Of a DNA stretch of 64,000 bases, positions 43,458 through 52,860 are shown piece after piece. Below the pieces are notes generated by a model. It made no database searches. It saw only the letters and a program-made list of their open reading frames with translations, and was not told where the DNA came from. The stretch spans positions 1-64,000 of the forward strand of contig NZ_JAUOEM010000007.1 in assembly GCF_030540875.1 (NCBI RefSeq). Direction: 5' to 3'. Both the position numbers and the translations under genes were made by a program. This DNA is from Flavivirga amylovorans (lineage in GTDB: Bacteria > Bacteroidota > Bacteroidia > Flavobacteriales > Flavobacteriaceae). Each line of letters begins with the position of its first letter. Position 1 is the first letter of the stretch.

Positions 43458-44645
43458 ATGAAAACGCTTAACGATTTTAATTTTGAAAATAAAAAAGCAT
43501 TAATTCGCGTAGATTTTAATGTGCCTTTAAACGAAAACTTTGAAGTAACAGATGCCACTAGAATTGTATCTGCAAAACCAACCATAGTTAAAATTTTAGA
43601 AGATGGCGGAAGCTGTATTTTAATGTCTCATTTAGGACGCCCAAAAGGGTTTCAAGACGAGTTTTCGCTAAGCCATATTGCAGAAAAAGTTGAAGATATT
43701 TTAGGTGTTGAAGTAAAATTTGTAAAAGATTGCGTCGGAGCTGAGGTTGAAGCAGCAGCAGCAAGCTTAGAGCCAGGACAGATTTTACTACTAGAAAACC
43801 TACGTTATTATAAAGAAGAAACGGCTGGCGATAAAGACTTTGCAGAGCAGTTATCCAAATTAGGAGATATATATGTAAATGATGCCTTTGGTACAGCCCA
43901 TAGAGCACACGCTTCTACAACTATAGTAGCAGAGTTTTTTCCAGAGAATAAATGTTTTGGAAGTTTATTAGCACAAGAAATAGAAAGTATTGAAAAAGTT
44001 ATGAAAACTGGAGAGAAGCCAGTATTAGCAATACTGGGAGGCGCAAAAGTATCATCTAAAATCACGATTATAGAAAACATTTTAGATAAAGTAGACCATT
44101 TAATTATTGGAGGAGGTATGTCGTTTACCTTTGTTAAGGCACAAGGAGGGAAAATAGGTAACTCAATTTGCGAAGATGATAAAATGCCATTGGCTTTAGA
44201 CATCTTAAAACAAGCGAAAGAGAAAAATGTACAAGTACATATTCCCGTTGATGTCATTGCTGCCGATGATTTTAGCAATGATGCCAATACGCAAACTTTA
44301 GATATAAACGAGATTCCTGATGGTTGGGAAGGTGTTGATGCAGGACCAAAATCGAGAGCGCAATTTCACGATATCGTGATGCAGTCTAAAACTATATTAT
44401 GGAATGGTCCACTGGGTGTTTTTGAAATGGAAAGCTTTGCTGGCGGAACCATAGAATTAGGAAATTCTATTGCAGAAGCCACTAAAAATGGTGCATTTTC
44501 TTTAGTTGGAGGTGGTGATTCTGTTGCAGCTGTAAAACAATTTGGATTCGAAAATAAAGTGAGTTATGTAAGCACAGGAGGTGGTGCCATGCTTGAAAGC
44601 TTAGAAGGTAAAACATTACCTGGAATAGCTGCCATTTTAGAATAA
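43458..44645 (+). CDS. pgk: phosphoglycerate kinase
   Basis: 395 aa, full length. Transfers phosphate between 1,3-bisphosphoglycerate and ADP in glycolysis. Motifs: RVDFNVPLN at the N-terminus, [50 protein letters not shown] and GGGDSVAAV of the nucleotide-binding half. Own promoter box upstream. No terminator stands out after it. Confidence 0.97.
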   Translation: MKTLNDFNFENKKALIRVDFNVPLNENFEVTDATRIVSAKPTIVKILEDGGSCILMSHLGRPKGFQDEFSLSHIAEKVEDILGVEVKFVKDCVGAEVEAAAASLEPGQILLLENLRYYKEETAGDKDFAEQLSKLGDIYVNDAFGTAHRAHASTTIVAEFFPENKCFGSLLAQEIESIEKVMKTGEKPVLAILGGAKVSSKITIIENILDKVDHLIIGGGMSFTFVKAQGGKIGNSICEDDKMPLALDILKQAKEKNVQVHIPVDVIAADDFSNDANTQTLDINEIPDGWEGVDAGPKSRAQFHDIVMQSKTILWNGPLGVFEMESFAGGTIELGNSIAEATKNGAFSLVGGGDSVAAVKQFGFENKVSYVSTGGGAMLESLEGKTLPGIAAILE

Positions 44646-44725
44646 TATTCAATTAAGCTTTCACATTAGCTTAAAAAATACGATTTTAGCCATAGTATCG
44701 TTCAATAATTACCTGAATAGATTTT

Positions 44726-46279
44726 ATGGCTTTTCGTTTTTTTATAGTTATTATACTTTTAAATATTGGAACTTGTTATCCACAAGTTAAAGATTCTGTG
44801 TCTTCACAAAAAGAACAAATTAAAGACTCTTTAATTGATGGGAAACCACATACCATTAAACTTATTAAAGCCGTTTTAGATAGTACTTCAATAAAGAAAC
44901 TTGAAGACAATGAATTTGCTGCGAAATTAGATGAAAAATGGTTCGAAGAATTATATAGTAATACACTATTTGATACCATATATAAATCTGTTACAGAATT
45001 AACTTTTGAAGCAGTTGATTACCCCGAACTACATACCGATACGCTTAAAGCACGTTTAAAGGAATTGGATGCCAGAACACCTTTTAATGTGGCATATAAT
45101 CCAGCATTAGAAAGTGTTATTAAATCATACTTAAAACACAGAAGAAAGTCTATTCAAAAACTAATAACGCTAAGTGGCTTTTATTTTCCTATGTTTGAAC
45201 AAGAGCTTGATAATCATGATATTCCTTTAGAAATAAAATATTTAGCCATTGTTGAATCTGCACTAAGGCCCAGAGCTAAATCTAGAGTAGGTGCTACTGG
45301 CTTGTGGCAGTTTATGTTTAGTACTGGTAAAATGTATGGACTGGATGTAAGCAGTTATGTTGATGAGCGTAGCGACCCTATTAAATCTACAGAGGCAGCA
45401 GCTAAATATTTATCGAAACTTTATGAGATTTTTGGTGATTGGGATTTAGCCTTAGCAGCATATAATTCAGGGCCAGGAAATGTTACCAAAGCAATCAGGC
45501 GTTCAGGGGGTTATAAAAACTATTGGAATATAAGACATAATTTACCTCGTGAAACCGCAGGATACTTGCCAGCATTTTTAGCTAATATGTATATTTTTGA
45601 ATATGCAAAAGAACACGGTTTTAAACAGTATAAACCAGAAACGGCACATTTTGAAACAGATACTATTAGGGTAAAACATATGATTACTCTAGATCAGGTT
45701 TCAGAAGTGACTGGTACACCAATTGAAGAGCTTCAATTTTTAAACCCATCATATAAATTAGATATTATTCCAATTATTAAAGGAGAAAATTATGTTTTAA
45801 GGTTGCCAATTGATGTTATTGGTGATTTCGTGAATAATGAAGAAAAAATTTACGAATTTGCTAAGTCAGAATTTGATAGACGTGAAAAGCCTTTACCTCA
45901 ATTTTTTAATGCAACCGATAGGGTACGTTATAAAGTTAGATCTGGAGATTTTTTAGGGAAAATTTCTAGAAGATATGGCGTTAGGGTTAGTGATATTAAA
46001 AAATGGAATGGTTTAAGAAGTAATAATTTGAAAATAGGACAACGTTTAACTATTTACCCGAGGAAACCATATGTTGCACCACCAACTTCAGCAAAAACAA
46101 CCACAAAAATTACCCCTATTACTGGCGATGTCATTACCTATGTTGTAGAAAATGGAGATTCATTATGGACTATCTCGCAAAAATTCCCTGGAGTTTCTAT
46201 CCAAAACATTAAAGATTGGAACGGTATTAGTAGTAATAAATTAAAACCGGGAATGAAACTTAAGATATCAAAAGGTTAA
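44726..46279 (+). CDS. mltD: MltD-like lytic transglycosylase with LysM repeats
   Basis: 517 aa. Short hydrophobic N-terminus (FFIVIILLNIGTCYPQ) as signal peptide. The SLT domain (about 155-300) has IKYLAIVESALRPRAKS with catalytic E177, GATGLWQFM, and ALAAYNSGPGNVTKAI. LysM-type modules follow at about 320-360 (divergent), 400-445 (YKVRSGDFLGKISRRYGV) and 470-516 (YVVENGDSLWTISQKFPG). It cleaves peptidoglycan glycan strands to anhydro-muropeptides during wall growth or turnover. The gene start is 24 bases upstream of a DUF4837 gene end-to-start pair. Confidence 0.92.
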   Translation: MAFRFFIVIILLNIGTCYPQVKDSVSSQKEQIKDSLIDGKPHTIKLIKAVLDSTSIKKLEDNEFAAKLDEKWFEELYSNTLFDTIYKSVTELTFEAVDYPELHTDTLKARLKELDARTPFNVAYNPALESVIKSYLKHRRKSIQKLITLSGFYFPMFEQELDNHDIPLEIKYLAIVESALRPRAKSRVGATGLWQFMFSTGKMYGLDVSSYVDERSDPIKSTEAAAKYLSKLYEIFGDWDLALAAYNSGPGNVTKAIRRSGGYKNYWNIRHNLPRETAGYLPAFLANMYIFEYAKEHGFKQYKPETAHFETDTIRVKHMITLDQVSEVTGTPIEELQFLNPSYKLDIIPIIKGENYVLRLPIDVIGDFVNNEEKIYEFAKSEFDRREKPLPQFFNATDRVRYKVRSGDFLGKISRRYGVRVSDIKKWNGLRSNNLKIGQRLTIYPRKPYVAPPTSAKTTTKITPITGDVITYVVENGDSLWTISQKFPGVSIQNIKDWNGISSNKLKPGMKLKISKG

Positions 46280-46303
46280 ATTCCGATAAAAACGAAAACC
46301 ATC

Positions 46304-47308
46304 ATGAGGCATATTATTTTTTTAGCATCATTATTATTCTTTTTTTCTTGCGGAGATAAAAAGTCATCAAATGAAAAGTTTCTTTTAGATTCTTCAGGTA
46401 GTATAAACAATGTTTCAGTAGTTATTGATAATAAACTATGGAATGGTAATGTTGGAGAAACGATAAGAACAGTACTAGCCAAGCCAATTTATGGCTTACC
46501 ACAAGACGAACCTACTTTTTCTATTAGTCAAATACCCCCAGCTGTTTTTTCTGATTTTGTAACTAAAAACAGAACCATTTTAAAAGTGGAAATGAATAAG
46601 GAAGCTAGTTTTAAGGTTTTAAAAGATGTATATGCGAAACCGCAAAAGGTTATTTTAGTTTCTGGTAAAACAAAACAAGATATTATTGATTTGATCACTC
46701 AAAATGAGGAAAAAATAATGGAAACTTTTAGAAATGAAGAGATTGCAGAGAGACGACGTCAAATGAGTAAATCACCTCATAAATTCACTTCAATCAAAGA
46801 AAAATTAGGGTTGTCAATTCAATTTCCATCTATTTACGAAGTTGCTAAGGAGACTGATAATTTCTTTTGGTTTAGAAAAGATATTACAACAGGGCATTCA
46901 CATTTGATGATTTACGAATTGCCTTTTGAAGCTCTTGAAAAGAGCGATAGTACAGTAATTCAGATAATTAAAATTAGAGATTCTATAGGGAAAGCTTATT
47001 TTAAAGGACGATTAGACGGAACTGTAAATGCAGATGGAGATACAGTGAGTTCTTTTATGATAACTGAAGATGCTTATGCCCCTTTTCATGGCGAAACAAT
47101 TTTAGATAATAAACCAACTTTTGAAACCAAAGGTCTTTGGGAATTAACCAATGATTTTATGGGAGGTTCATTTATTAATTATACTATCGAGGATAAAGTA
47201 AATAAACGATGGGTTGGTGTTGAAGGGTTTATATTTGCGCCATCGGTTGAAAAGCGTAACTATATGTTAGAGCTTGAGGCTATTATTAAATCTGTTAAAA
47301 TTGATTAA
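46304..47308 (+). CDS. DUF4837 lipoprotein
   Basis: 334 aa. Lipobox FFFSC (Cys16). The mature sequence, with SSGSINNVSVVIDNKLWNG and the middle HKFTSIKEKLGLSIQFPSIYEV, fits DUF4837, a Bacteroidota-only lipoprotein family of unknown role commonly next to MltD-type transglycosylases. It follows mltD by 24 bases and probably works with it in the envelope. Confidence 0.85.
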   Translation: MRHIIFLASLLFFFSCGDKKSSNEKFLLDSSGSINNVSVVIDNKLWNGNVGETIRTVLAKPIYGLPQDEPTFSISQIPPAVFSDFVTKNRTILKVEMNKEASFKVLKDVYAKPQKVILVSGKTKQDIIDLITQNEEKIMETFRNEEIAERRRQMSKSPHKFTSIKEKLGLSIQFPSIYEVAKETDNFFWFRKDITTGHSHLMIYELPFEALEKSDSTVIQIIKIRDSIGKAYFKGRLDGTVNADGDTVSSFMITEDAYAPFHGETILDNKPTFETKGLWELTNDFMGGSFINYTIEDKVNKRWVGVEGFIFAPSVEKRNYMLELEAIIKSVKID

Positions 47309-47324
47309 GCCAAAACAAATAATA

Positions 47325-47370
47325 TTTTAAATAAAAAAGACCTGTACATACAGGTCTTTTTTATTTAAAA
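47325..47370. terminator. bidirectional terminator DUF4837 / tatA
   Basis: Perfect stem of at least 17 bp (47329-47345 with 47350-47366; core AAAAAAGACCTGT) and loop ACAT, extended by four A-T pairs. T-runs on both strands suit both convergent genes. Confidence 0.9.
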
Positions 47371-47379
47371 AGTAAAAGA

Positions 47380-47568
47380 TTACTCTTTTTTATCTTCTTT
47401 TGTTTCTTCTTCTTCTTCTTTACTCGCGTCTTTAAACTCTTTAATACCACTACCTAATCCACGCATCAATTCTGGTATTTTTTTTCCACCAAATAATAAC
47501 AAAACAGCAAGTACTATTAATGCTATTTGCCAAGGTCCAATCGCTAACGGTAACATATATAAGCTCAT
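47380..47568 (-). CDS. tatA: Sec-independent translocase subunit TatA
   Basis: 62 aa. One N-terminal membrane helix ([19 protein letters not shown]), then the conserved hinge [23 protein letters not shown] forming the amphipathic helix, then a short acidic/basic tail. Part of the twin-arginine protein export channel. Own -7 box 20 bases upstream; divergent from the M23 peptidase gene. Confidence 0.94.
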   Translation of the reverse strand: MSLYMLPLAIGPWQIALIVLAVLLLFGGKKIPELMRGLGSGIKEFKDASKEEEEETKEDKKE

Positions 47569-47587
47569 AATAATAATTTTATTAATG

Positions 47588-47595
47588 CAAAGTTA
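47588..47595 (-). promoter_or_regulatory. -7 promoter box of tatA
   Basis: TAACTTTG on the minus strand, matching TAnnTTTG, 20 bases before the tatA ATG. Confidence 0.5.
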
Positions 47596-47670
47596 ATAAT
47601 TAATGTTTAATAATATCGTTTTAAGCATAACTTTAGCACAAAGAGAAACAAGTCTTGCAATAATTTTATT

Positions 47671-47678
47671 TAATTTTG
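47671..47678 (+). promoter_or_regulatory. -7 box of the M23 peptidase gene
   Basis: TAATTTTG, matching TAnnTTTG, ends six bases before the ATG at 47685, predicting a leaderless or nearly leaderless mRNA. Confidence 0.45.
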
Positions 47679-47684
47679 TTTTTA

Positions 47685-48551
47685 ATGGAAGAAAATAAGA
47701 AACCTAAAAAGATAAAACGAAAATTATTAGATAAGTATCGATTAGTTATACTTAATGAAAACACATTTGAAGAACGCTTGTCATTTAAGTTAACACGATT
47801 AAATGTTTTTGTTTTGAGCTCTTTAATAGCCGTTTTTTTAATAACATTCACGTATTTATTAATTGCCTATACGCCGCTTAGAGAATATATTCCGGGGTAT
47901 TCGTCAACGGCTTTAAAAAAGCAAGCCACAGAATTAAATTATAAAACAGATTCTTTACAACGGGTTATTGCCATGAATGAACTGTATTATACATCGATAA
48001 AAAAAGTATTAAAAGGAGATGTAAGCGCTAGTGATTTTAATAAAGACTCTATTGTAGAAGCAGTGAGGACAGAAGCAAGCGAAGTCGATTTTGCACCTAT
48101 ATTAGAAGACTCAATTTTAAGAGATAAAGTAGATAAAGAAGATAAATACAATTTATTTGAGTCGGCAACATCTTCAACTAATTTTGTGTTGTTTCCACCA
48201 GCAAATGGTACTATAAGTGAACCATATAATTTAAAAGAAAAACATTACGCTGTAGATATCGTATTAGCAAAAGACACGCCTATAAAAGCAACTGCCGATG
48301 GTATTGTGATTTTTGCAGAATGGACAGTTAGCACAGGGTATGTTATTATTATAGAGCATAGCTATGGATTAATCTCTGTTTATAAGCACAATGCCGCACT
48401 AACAAAAATACAAGGTGATTTGGTTAAAGCAGGAGAAGTTATTGCTACTGCAGGAAATACAGGAGAGCTATCAACAGGGCCTCACTTACATTTTGAGTTA
48501 TGGAATGATGGCTATCCTATTAATCCAACAAATTTTATAGATTTTAAATAA
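47685..48551 (+). CDS. M23 (LytM-type) membrane-anchored peptidase
   Basis: 288 aa from the ATG at 47685; a TTG three codons earlier is less likely. A basic cytoplasmic start (MEENKKPKKIKRKLLDKY), one membrane helix (about 43-63), a coiled-coil-like linker (about 80-150) and a C-terminal M23 domain. The zinc ligands look complete: HYAVD (H...D) and HLHFE in GPHLHFELW, plus GYVIIIEHSYGLISVYKH. It cuts peptide cross-links in peptidoglycan, or activates amidases. The GH3-like gene starts four bases after it. Confidence 0.9.
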   Translation: MEENKKPKKIKRKLLDKYRLVILNENTFEERLSFKLTRLNVFVLSSLIAVFLITFTYLLIAYTPLREYIPGYSSTALKKQATELNYKTDSLQRVIAMNELYYTSIKKVLKGDVSASDFNKDSIVEAVRTEASEVDFAPILEDSILRDKVDKEDKYNLFESATSSTNFVLFPPANGTISEPYNLKEKHYAVDIVLAKDTPIKATADGIVIFAEWTVSTGYVIIIEHSYGLISVYKHNAALTKIQGDLVKAGEVIATAGNTGELSTGPHLHFELWNDGYPINPTNFIDFK

Positions 48552-48554
48552 TAG

Positions 48555-50048
48555 ATGATATCATTAAAATCAGTTCTTGCAAAACCATTTGCAAAACGTA
48601 TTTATAAAAGTATTCAAAAATGGGCTAAGAATCCTGTTGAGACACAAGGCAAAGTGTTTCAAAGCTTAATTTCAAAAGCCGCAGGTACTGTGTTCGGAAA
48701 AGACCACGACTTCGTAAGCATAAATTCTCATGAAGATTTCGTGAAAAGAGTTCCAATTCGAGATTATGAAGCCCTTAAACCGTATGTGGAAAAAGTAGTC
48801 GCTGGAGAAGAAGATATTCTTTGGAAAGGGAAACCCGTTTATTTTGCAAAAACATCAGGAACTACATCAGGGTCTAAATACATCCCCATTACTAAAGAAA
48901 GCATGCCAGCCCATGTTGAGGCAGCTCGGAATGCTATTTTAATGTACATTTATGAAACAGGGAACAGTAGGTTTGTAGATGGAAAAATGATTTTCCTTCA
49001 AGGAAGTCCAATTCTAAATGAACAAAACGGCATTCAATTGGGAAGACTTTCTGGTATTGTGGCACATTACGTTCCCAAATATCTTCAAAAAAACAGACTT
49101 CCTTCATGGGAAACAAATTGTATTGAAGATTGGGAAACAAAAGTAGATGCCATTGTTGAAGAAACATTGCCAGAGAATATGACCATTATTTCTGGTATTC
49201 CTTCCTGGGTGCAAATGTATTTTGAAAAACTTCAACAAAAAACAGGTAAAAAAGTTGGAGATATTTTTAAAAATTTCAATCTATTTATTTTTGGAGGTGT
49301 TAATTATGAGCCTTATAGAGCTAAGTTTGAAAATTTAATAGGAAGAAGAGTTGATAGCATAGAATTATACCCAGCAAGTGAAGGTTTTTTTGCATTTCAA
49401 GATACCCAAAAAGAAAAAGGCATGTTACTTCAATTGAATTCTGGAATCTTTTATGAGTTTGTTAAAGCAGATGAATTCTTTAATGAAAACCCTAAAAGAA
49501 TTACGATTAAAGATGTTGAAATTGGTGTGAATTATGTGTTGATCATTTCCACCAACGCAGGACTTTGGGCATATAATATTGGAGACACGGTTGAATTTAC
49601 TTCAATAAAACCGTATAGAGTTATTGTTTCTGGGCGTATAAAACACTTTATTTCGGCTTTTGGTGAGCATGTAATAGGTAAAGAAGTGGAACAAGCGATG
49701 CAAGAAGCGCTTCAAGATTCAAATATTAGCGTATCAGAATTTACGGTAGCCCCTCAAATAAACCCCAAAGAAGGGTTGCCATATCATGAATGGTTTATAG
49801 AATTTGAAAATGAACCTGAAAATGTTTCTGAATTAGCTAAGAAAATTGATGAATCACTTCAAAAGCAAAACTCGTATTATTTCGATTTAATAGAAGGTAA
49901 AGTATTGCAACCCCTTAAAATAGCTAAGGTTGAAAGAGGAGGCTTTCAAGATTACATGAAATCTATTGGAAAGTTGGGGGGACAAAATAAATTACCGAGG
50001 TTGTCAAATGATAGAAAAATAGTTGAACGATTTCCTCGTAAGAATTAA
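48555..50048 (+). CDS. GH3-like acyl-acid amido synthetase
   Basis: 497 aa member of the GH3 auxin-responsive promoter family (PF03321), relatives of plant JAR1-type enzymes that adenylate a carboxylic acid and join it to an amino acid. The ATP motif is KTSGTTSGSKYIPIT (about 95-109); FGGVNYEPYRAKFENLIG and ELYPASEGFFAFQD are further family stretches. Bacterial substrates are not known. Cytoplasmic. Coupled closely to the M23 peptidase gene (3-base gap). Confidence 0.92.
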   Translation: MISLKSVLAKPFAKRIYKSIQKWAKNPVETQGKVFQSLISKAAGTVFGKDHDFVSINSHEDFVKRVPIRDYEALKPYVEKVVAGEEDILWKGKPVYFAKTSGTTSGSKYIPITKESMPAHVEAARNAILMYIYETGNSRFVDGKMIFLQGSPILNEQNGIQLGRLSGIVAHYVPKYLQKNRLPSWETNCIEDWETKVDAIVEETLPENMTIISGIPSWVQMYFEKLQQKTGKKVGDIFKNFNLFIFGGVNYEPYRAKFENLIGRRVDSIELYPASEGFFAFQDTQKEKGMLLQLNSGIFYEFVKADEFFNENPKRITIKDVEIGVNYVLIISTNAGLWAYNIGDTVEFTSIKPYRVIVSGRIKHFISAFGEHVIGKEVEQAMQEALQDSNISVSEFTVAPQINPKEGLPYHEWFIEFENEPENVSELAKKIDESLQKQNSYYFDLIEGKVLQPLKIAKVERGGFQDYMKSIGKLGGQNKLPRLSNDRKIVERFPRKN

Positions 50049-50060
50049 ACCAAATAATAC

Positions 50061-50068
50061 TATCTTTG
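50061..50068 (+). promoter_or_regulatory. -7 promoter box of the DUF6909 gene
   Basis: TATCTTTG, matching TAnnTTTG, 19 bases before the ATG at 50087. Because gaps downstream are short, it may drive the whole polysaccharide cluster. Confidence 0.5.
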
Positions 50069-50086
50069 GAGCGATAAAAAAGACTA

Positions 50087-51775
50087 ATGAGTAGTAAAAA
50101 ACATCATTCTAGAACGAGAGCTCAAGAAAGCTCGAATGCCATCGAGAGGATGTATATTACCATGCGTCATTTATTTAATAGAGGATTCTATAAACCTATG
50201 GGGATTTCGGGTGAAACTTTACGGCAATCTTTGTTGCTTTTACGTCCGGAGATATATGGCTCCATTGGAGAAGAAAAAGCCGAATTAGAAGGATTGCTTT
50301 ATGTAATAGATAGACTTCCTGCTGGAATTGAAGAATGTACATTTATTAATTTAACAAGTGATGAAGGCTATGGGAATTCACATTTTAAGCCTATCATTCC
50401 GGAAAAAAGACGGCGTAATTGCTATAGAATAGATGTTGAACAAATGAATATCGAGATTACTCGAGGACGATCGGAAATCTACGATATTTTAACACACCTT
50501 ACCTTTCTTTTTATTGAATCTCATAAAATAAGTAATCGTGTTTTAATTAATGAACAGGGAGCAACGACAAGGGATTGGATAAAACTAGAAAAAGCAGTTT
50601 TATCAAAAAAGAAATTAACTCAGGATGAGCGCGAAGTTGCTATCACACATGCAGCTAATATTTTAGGTAGAACTTTTAACGAATTAATAAGTGTTTATGG
50701 TGAGTTTGCAACTGCTTCGCAACCAGAAAGGCTACTTCATATTGTATATTGGTTAGGTAAGTTAGCAATAGAAGAACAAATACATAATAATAAAAGAACC
50801 GTAACTTTTAGTCCAGTTCTAAGAGAACGAATAGGGCATCATATACACGGAGAGATTTGGGCAGATAACATAAAGGCGACTTTATTAAAAAATGATTTAT
50901 TAGAAAGACCTATACATATAATAAGTGCCAATATGCATAGCGTTATGAATACGCTTTTTGTGTCTAATGTATTAAAATCAACAAAGCCTAAAAAAGATGT
51001 TTTCGAAGTATATGAATCTTTAAGTAAAAAAGAAAATGAAGCACTTCGAAATAAAATAAATAAAGAAGCGTTACAGCGAGGGATGATTTATATTAAAGAC
51101 GCATCTGGAGCTAACATTGATGTTCAAATTTTTGACACTAGTAAAATAGACATTTCTAAAACAGATATTGACATTAGTGAAAAAGTATTAAAAGAAGATA
51201 AACCTGTTATATTAGTAATGGATTATGCTTTCGGAGAACAAGCCTATGAGACTATTGATGAATTGTTGAAGCCATATAAAAATAATGACAAGAACACGCA
51301 TTTAAATGTGGAATCGGTGTCAATTATGGGTAAAGCAGGAATTTTAGAAGGAGACAAAGGAGATATTATGATACCTTCGGCACATATTTTTGAGGGTACA
51401 GCAGATAATTATCCTTTTGAAAATGAACTTAAAAAAGAAGATTTACAAGGTCAAGGAGTTGATATTTATGAAGGATCTATGATTACTGTTTTAGGGACTT
51501 CATTACAAAATAAAGATATTTTGAAATTCTTTTATAACTCAACCTGGCAAGTAATAGGATTAGAAATGGAAGGTGCGCATTATCAAAAAGCGATACAAGC
51601 AGCTTCAAAAGTAAGAAGTAGTATTAGTTCCGATGTAAAAGTAAGATATGCTTATTATGCGAGTGATAATCCTTTAGAAACAGGGGCAACACTTGCTTCA
51701 GGGGGTTTAGGAACTTCGGGAGTAAGACCTACATATTTAATAACAAGAACAATATTGAAACAAATACTTAATTAA
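50087..51775 (+). CDS. DUF6909-type protein with nucleoside-phosphorylase-like C-terminus
   Basis: 562 aa, cytoplasmic, conserved in Bacteroidota and, I believe, named DUF6909. The N-terminal half (about 1-240) is helical with RMYITMRHLFNRGFYKPMGISG and matches nothing I know. The C-terminal part (about 300-562) resembles nucleoside phosphorylases/nucleosidases: SVSIMGKAGILEGDKGDIMIPSAHIF (substrate-pocket-like), VIGLEMEGAHYQKAI (a match to the ExEGA ribose-binding motif) and YYASDNPLETG. An activity on a nucleoside or nucleotide is possible but unproven. It precedes wzz by 11 bases. Confidence 0.7.
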   Translation: MSSKKHHSRTRAQESSNAIERMYITMRHLFNRGFYKPMGISGETLRQSLLLLRPEIYGSIGEEKAELEGLLYVIDRLPAGIEECTFINLTSDEGYGNSHFKPIIPEKRRRNCYRIDVEQMNIEITRGRSEIYDILTHLTFLFIESHKISNRVLINEQGATTRDWIKLEKAVLSKKKLTQDEREVAITHAANILGRTFNELISVYGEFATASQPERLLHIVYWLGKLAIEEQIHNNKRTVTFSPVLRERIGHHIHGEIWADNIKATLLKNDLLERPIHIISANMHSVMNTLFVSNVLKSTKPKKDVFEVYESLSKKENEALRNKINKEALQRGMIYIKDASGANIDVQIFDTSKIDISKTDIDISEKVLKEDKPVILVMDYAFGEQAYETIDELLKPYKNNDKNTHLNVESVSIMGKAGILEGDKGDIMIPSAHIFEGTADNYPFENELKKEDLQGQGVDIYEGSMITVLGTSLQNKDILKFFYNSTWQVIGLEMEGAHYQKAIQAASKVRSSISSDVKVRYAYYASDNPLETGATLASGGLGTSGVRPTYLITRTILKQILN

Positions 51776-51786
51776 TAGATATAATT

Positions 51787-52857
51787 ATGAGTAAAGATTT
51801 GCCACAACCGCAGCAATCTGAAGAAGTCGATTTAGGGCAGCTTTTTAAGCTAATAGGGAATGCTTTTAACAACTTTTTCCGTTTTATAGGGAGTCTTTTT
51901 AATAAGCTTTTTTTAGCATTTGTCTGGTTGGTGTTTTTTGTAAAGAAGCATATTCTAAAACTAGTAATTGCTGGTGTTATAGGTATTGTTTTAGGGATAG
52001 TCCTAGAAAAAACATCAGAGCCTGTTTATAAGTCTTCTATTACATTAAAACAGAACTATGATACCGGAGAGAATTTATATAACACGATTGGTTATTATAA
52101 TGATTTATTAAAGCAAGGAGATTTAAGTGCTTTAGAAAGTGTTTTAGGTATTAGAACAGTAGAAGCGGAGTCTATTTTAAATTTTGAAATAGAATCAGTT
52201 ATTAGTGAGAATGAAAAACTTCAAGAGTTTGATGCTTATCTTAAAACACTTGATACATCATTAGTGAAAAACGTAGAATATAAAACTTTTTTAAAAAATT
52301 CAAAAGACCATAATCATCAATATCAAGAAATAACAATAAAAGCTAAAGAACGGAATAATTTTAAAACGGTTTTTGATAAAATTATAGATAATATTAATTC
52401 GAATTCTTATTTTAAACGAGAGCATGAAAAAGATTTAAAAGAACTAAGAGAACAAGCTCTTGCGATTTCTAAATCATTAATTAAATCGGACACTTTATTA
52501 GCTGTTTATCAAAAGGCGATTGTGAAATCTGCTGAAAATAATAACGATTTTCAGGCGCAAATCACAATAGAAAGAGGTAATAAAAGTTCAACCAAAGAAT
52601 TCGATCTTTATACCAAAGATTTGCAATTAAGAAAAGAGTTAGTTGAAATTGAAAGAGAGATAGCCGATAAGGAACATATCATTGAAATCACATCTAGTAA
52701 ACAAGATAGTGGAACAATAGATAACAGTAAAGATTTTTTGGGTAAATCGGTTAGTCCTAAAATATATTACGTGATTATTTTAATGGGGCTTACTTTTATA
52801 ACATTACTTTGTTTAAGAGCTGTTAAATTTTTAGAACGTTATAAAGATAAAATATAG
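51787..52857 (+). CDS. wzz: Wzz-like polysaccharide chain-length determinant
   Basis: 356 aa. Two membrane helices frame a periplasmic coiled-coil domain: the first at about 58-76 (LVIAGVIGIVLGIVLE) and the second at about 325-345 (IYYVIILMGLTFITLLC). The region after the first helix (EPVYKSSITLKQNY) is typical of Wzz/PCP co-polymerases, which set the length of O-antigen or capsule chains. No kinase domain. First committed gene of the surface polysaccharide cluster; rmlB follows after three bases. Confidence 0.88.
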   Translation: MSKDLPQPQQSEEVDLGQLFKLIGNAFNNFFRFIGSLFNKLFLAFVWLVFFVKKHILKLVIAGVIGIVLGIVLEKTSEPVYKSSITLKQNYDTGENLYNTIGYYNDLLKQGDLSALESVLGIRTVEAESILNFEIESVISENEKLQEFDAYLKTLDTSLVKNVEYKTFLKNSKDHNHQYQEITIKAKERNNFKTVFDKIIDNINSNSYFKREHEKDLKELREQALAISKSLIKSDTLLAVYQKAIVKSAENNNDFQAQITIERGNKSSTKEFDLYTKDLQLRKELVEIEREIADKEHIIEITSSKQDSGTIDNSKDFLGKSVSPKIYYVIILMGLTFITLLCLRAVKFLERYKDKI

Positions 52858-52860
52858 TAT

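Noticed and set aside
43808-44287. 159-codon minus-strand ORF
   Set aside because: Fully antisense to pgk and without recognisable features; a shadow of the coding strand's codon pattern.
44654-44673. Possible terminator after pgk (TAAGCT...AGCTTA)
   Set aside because: Only a 6-bp AT-rich stem and no T-run on the plus strand.
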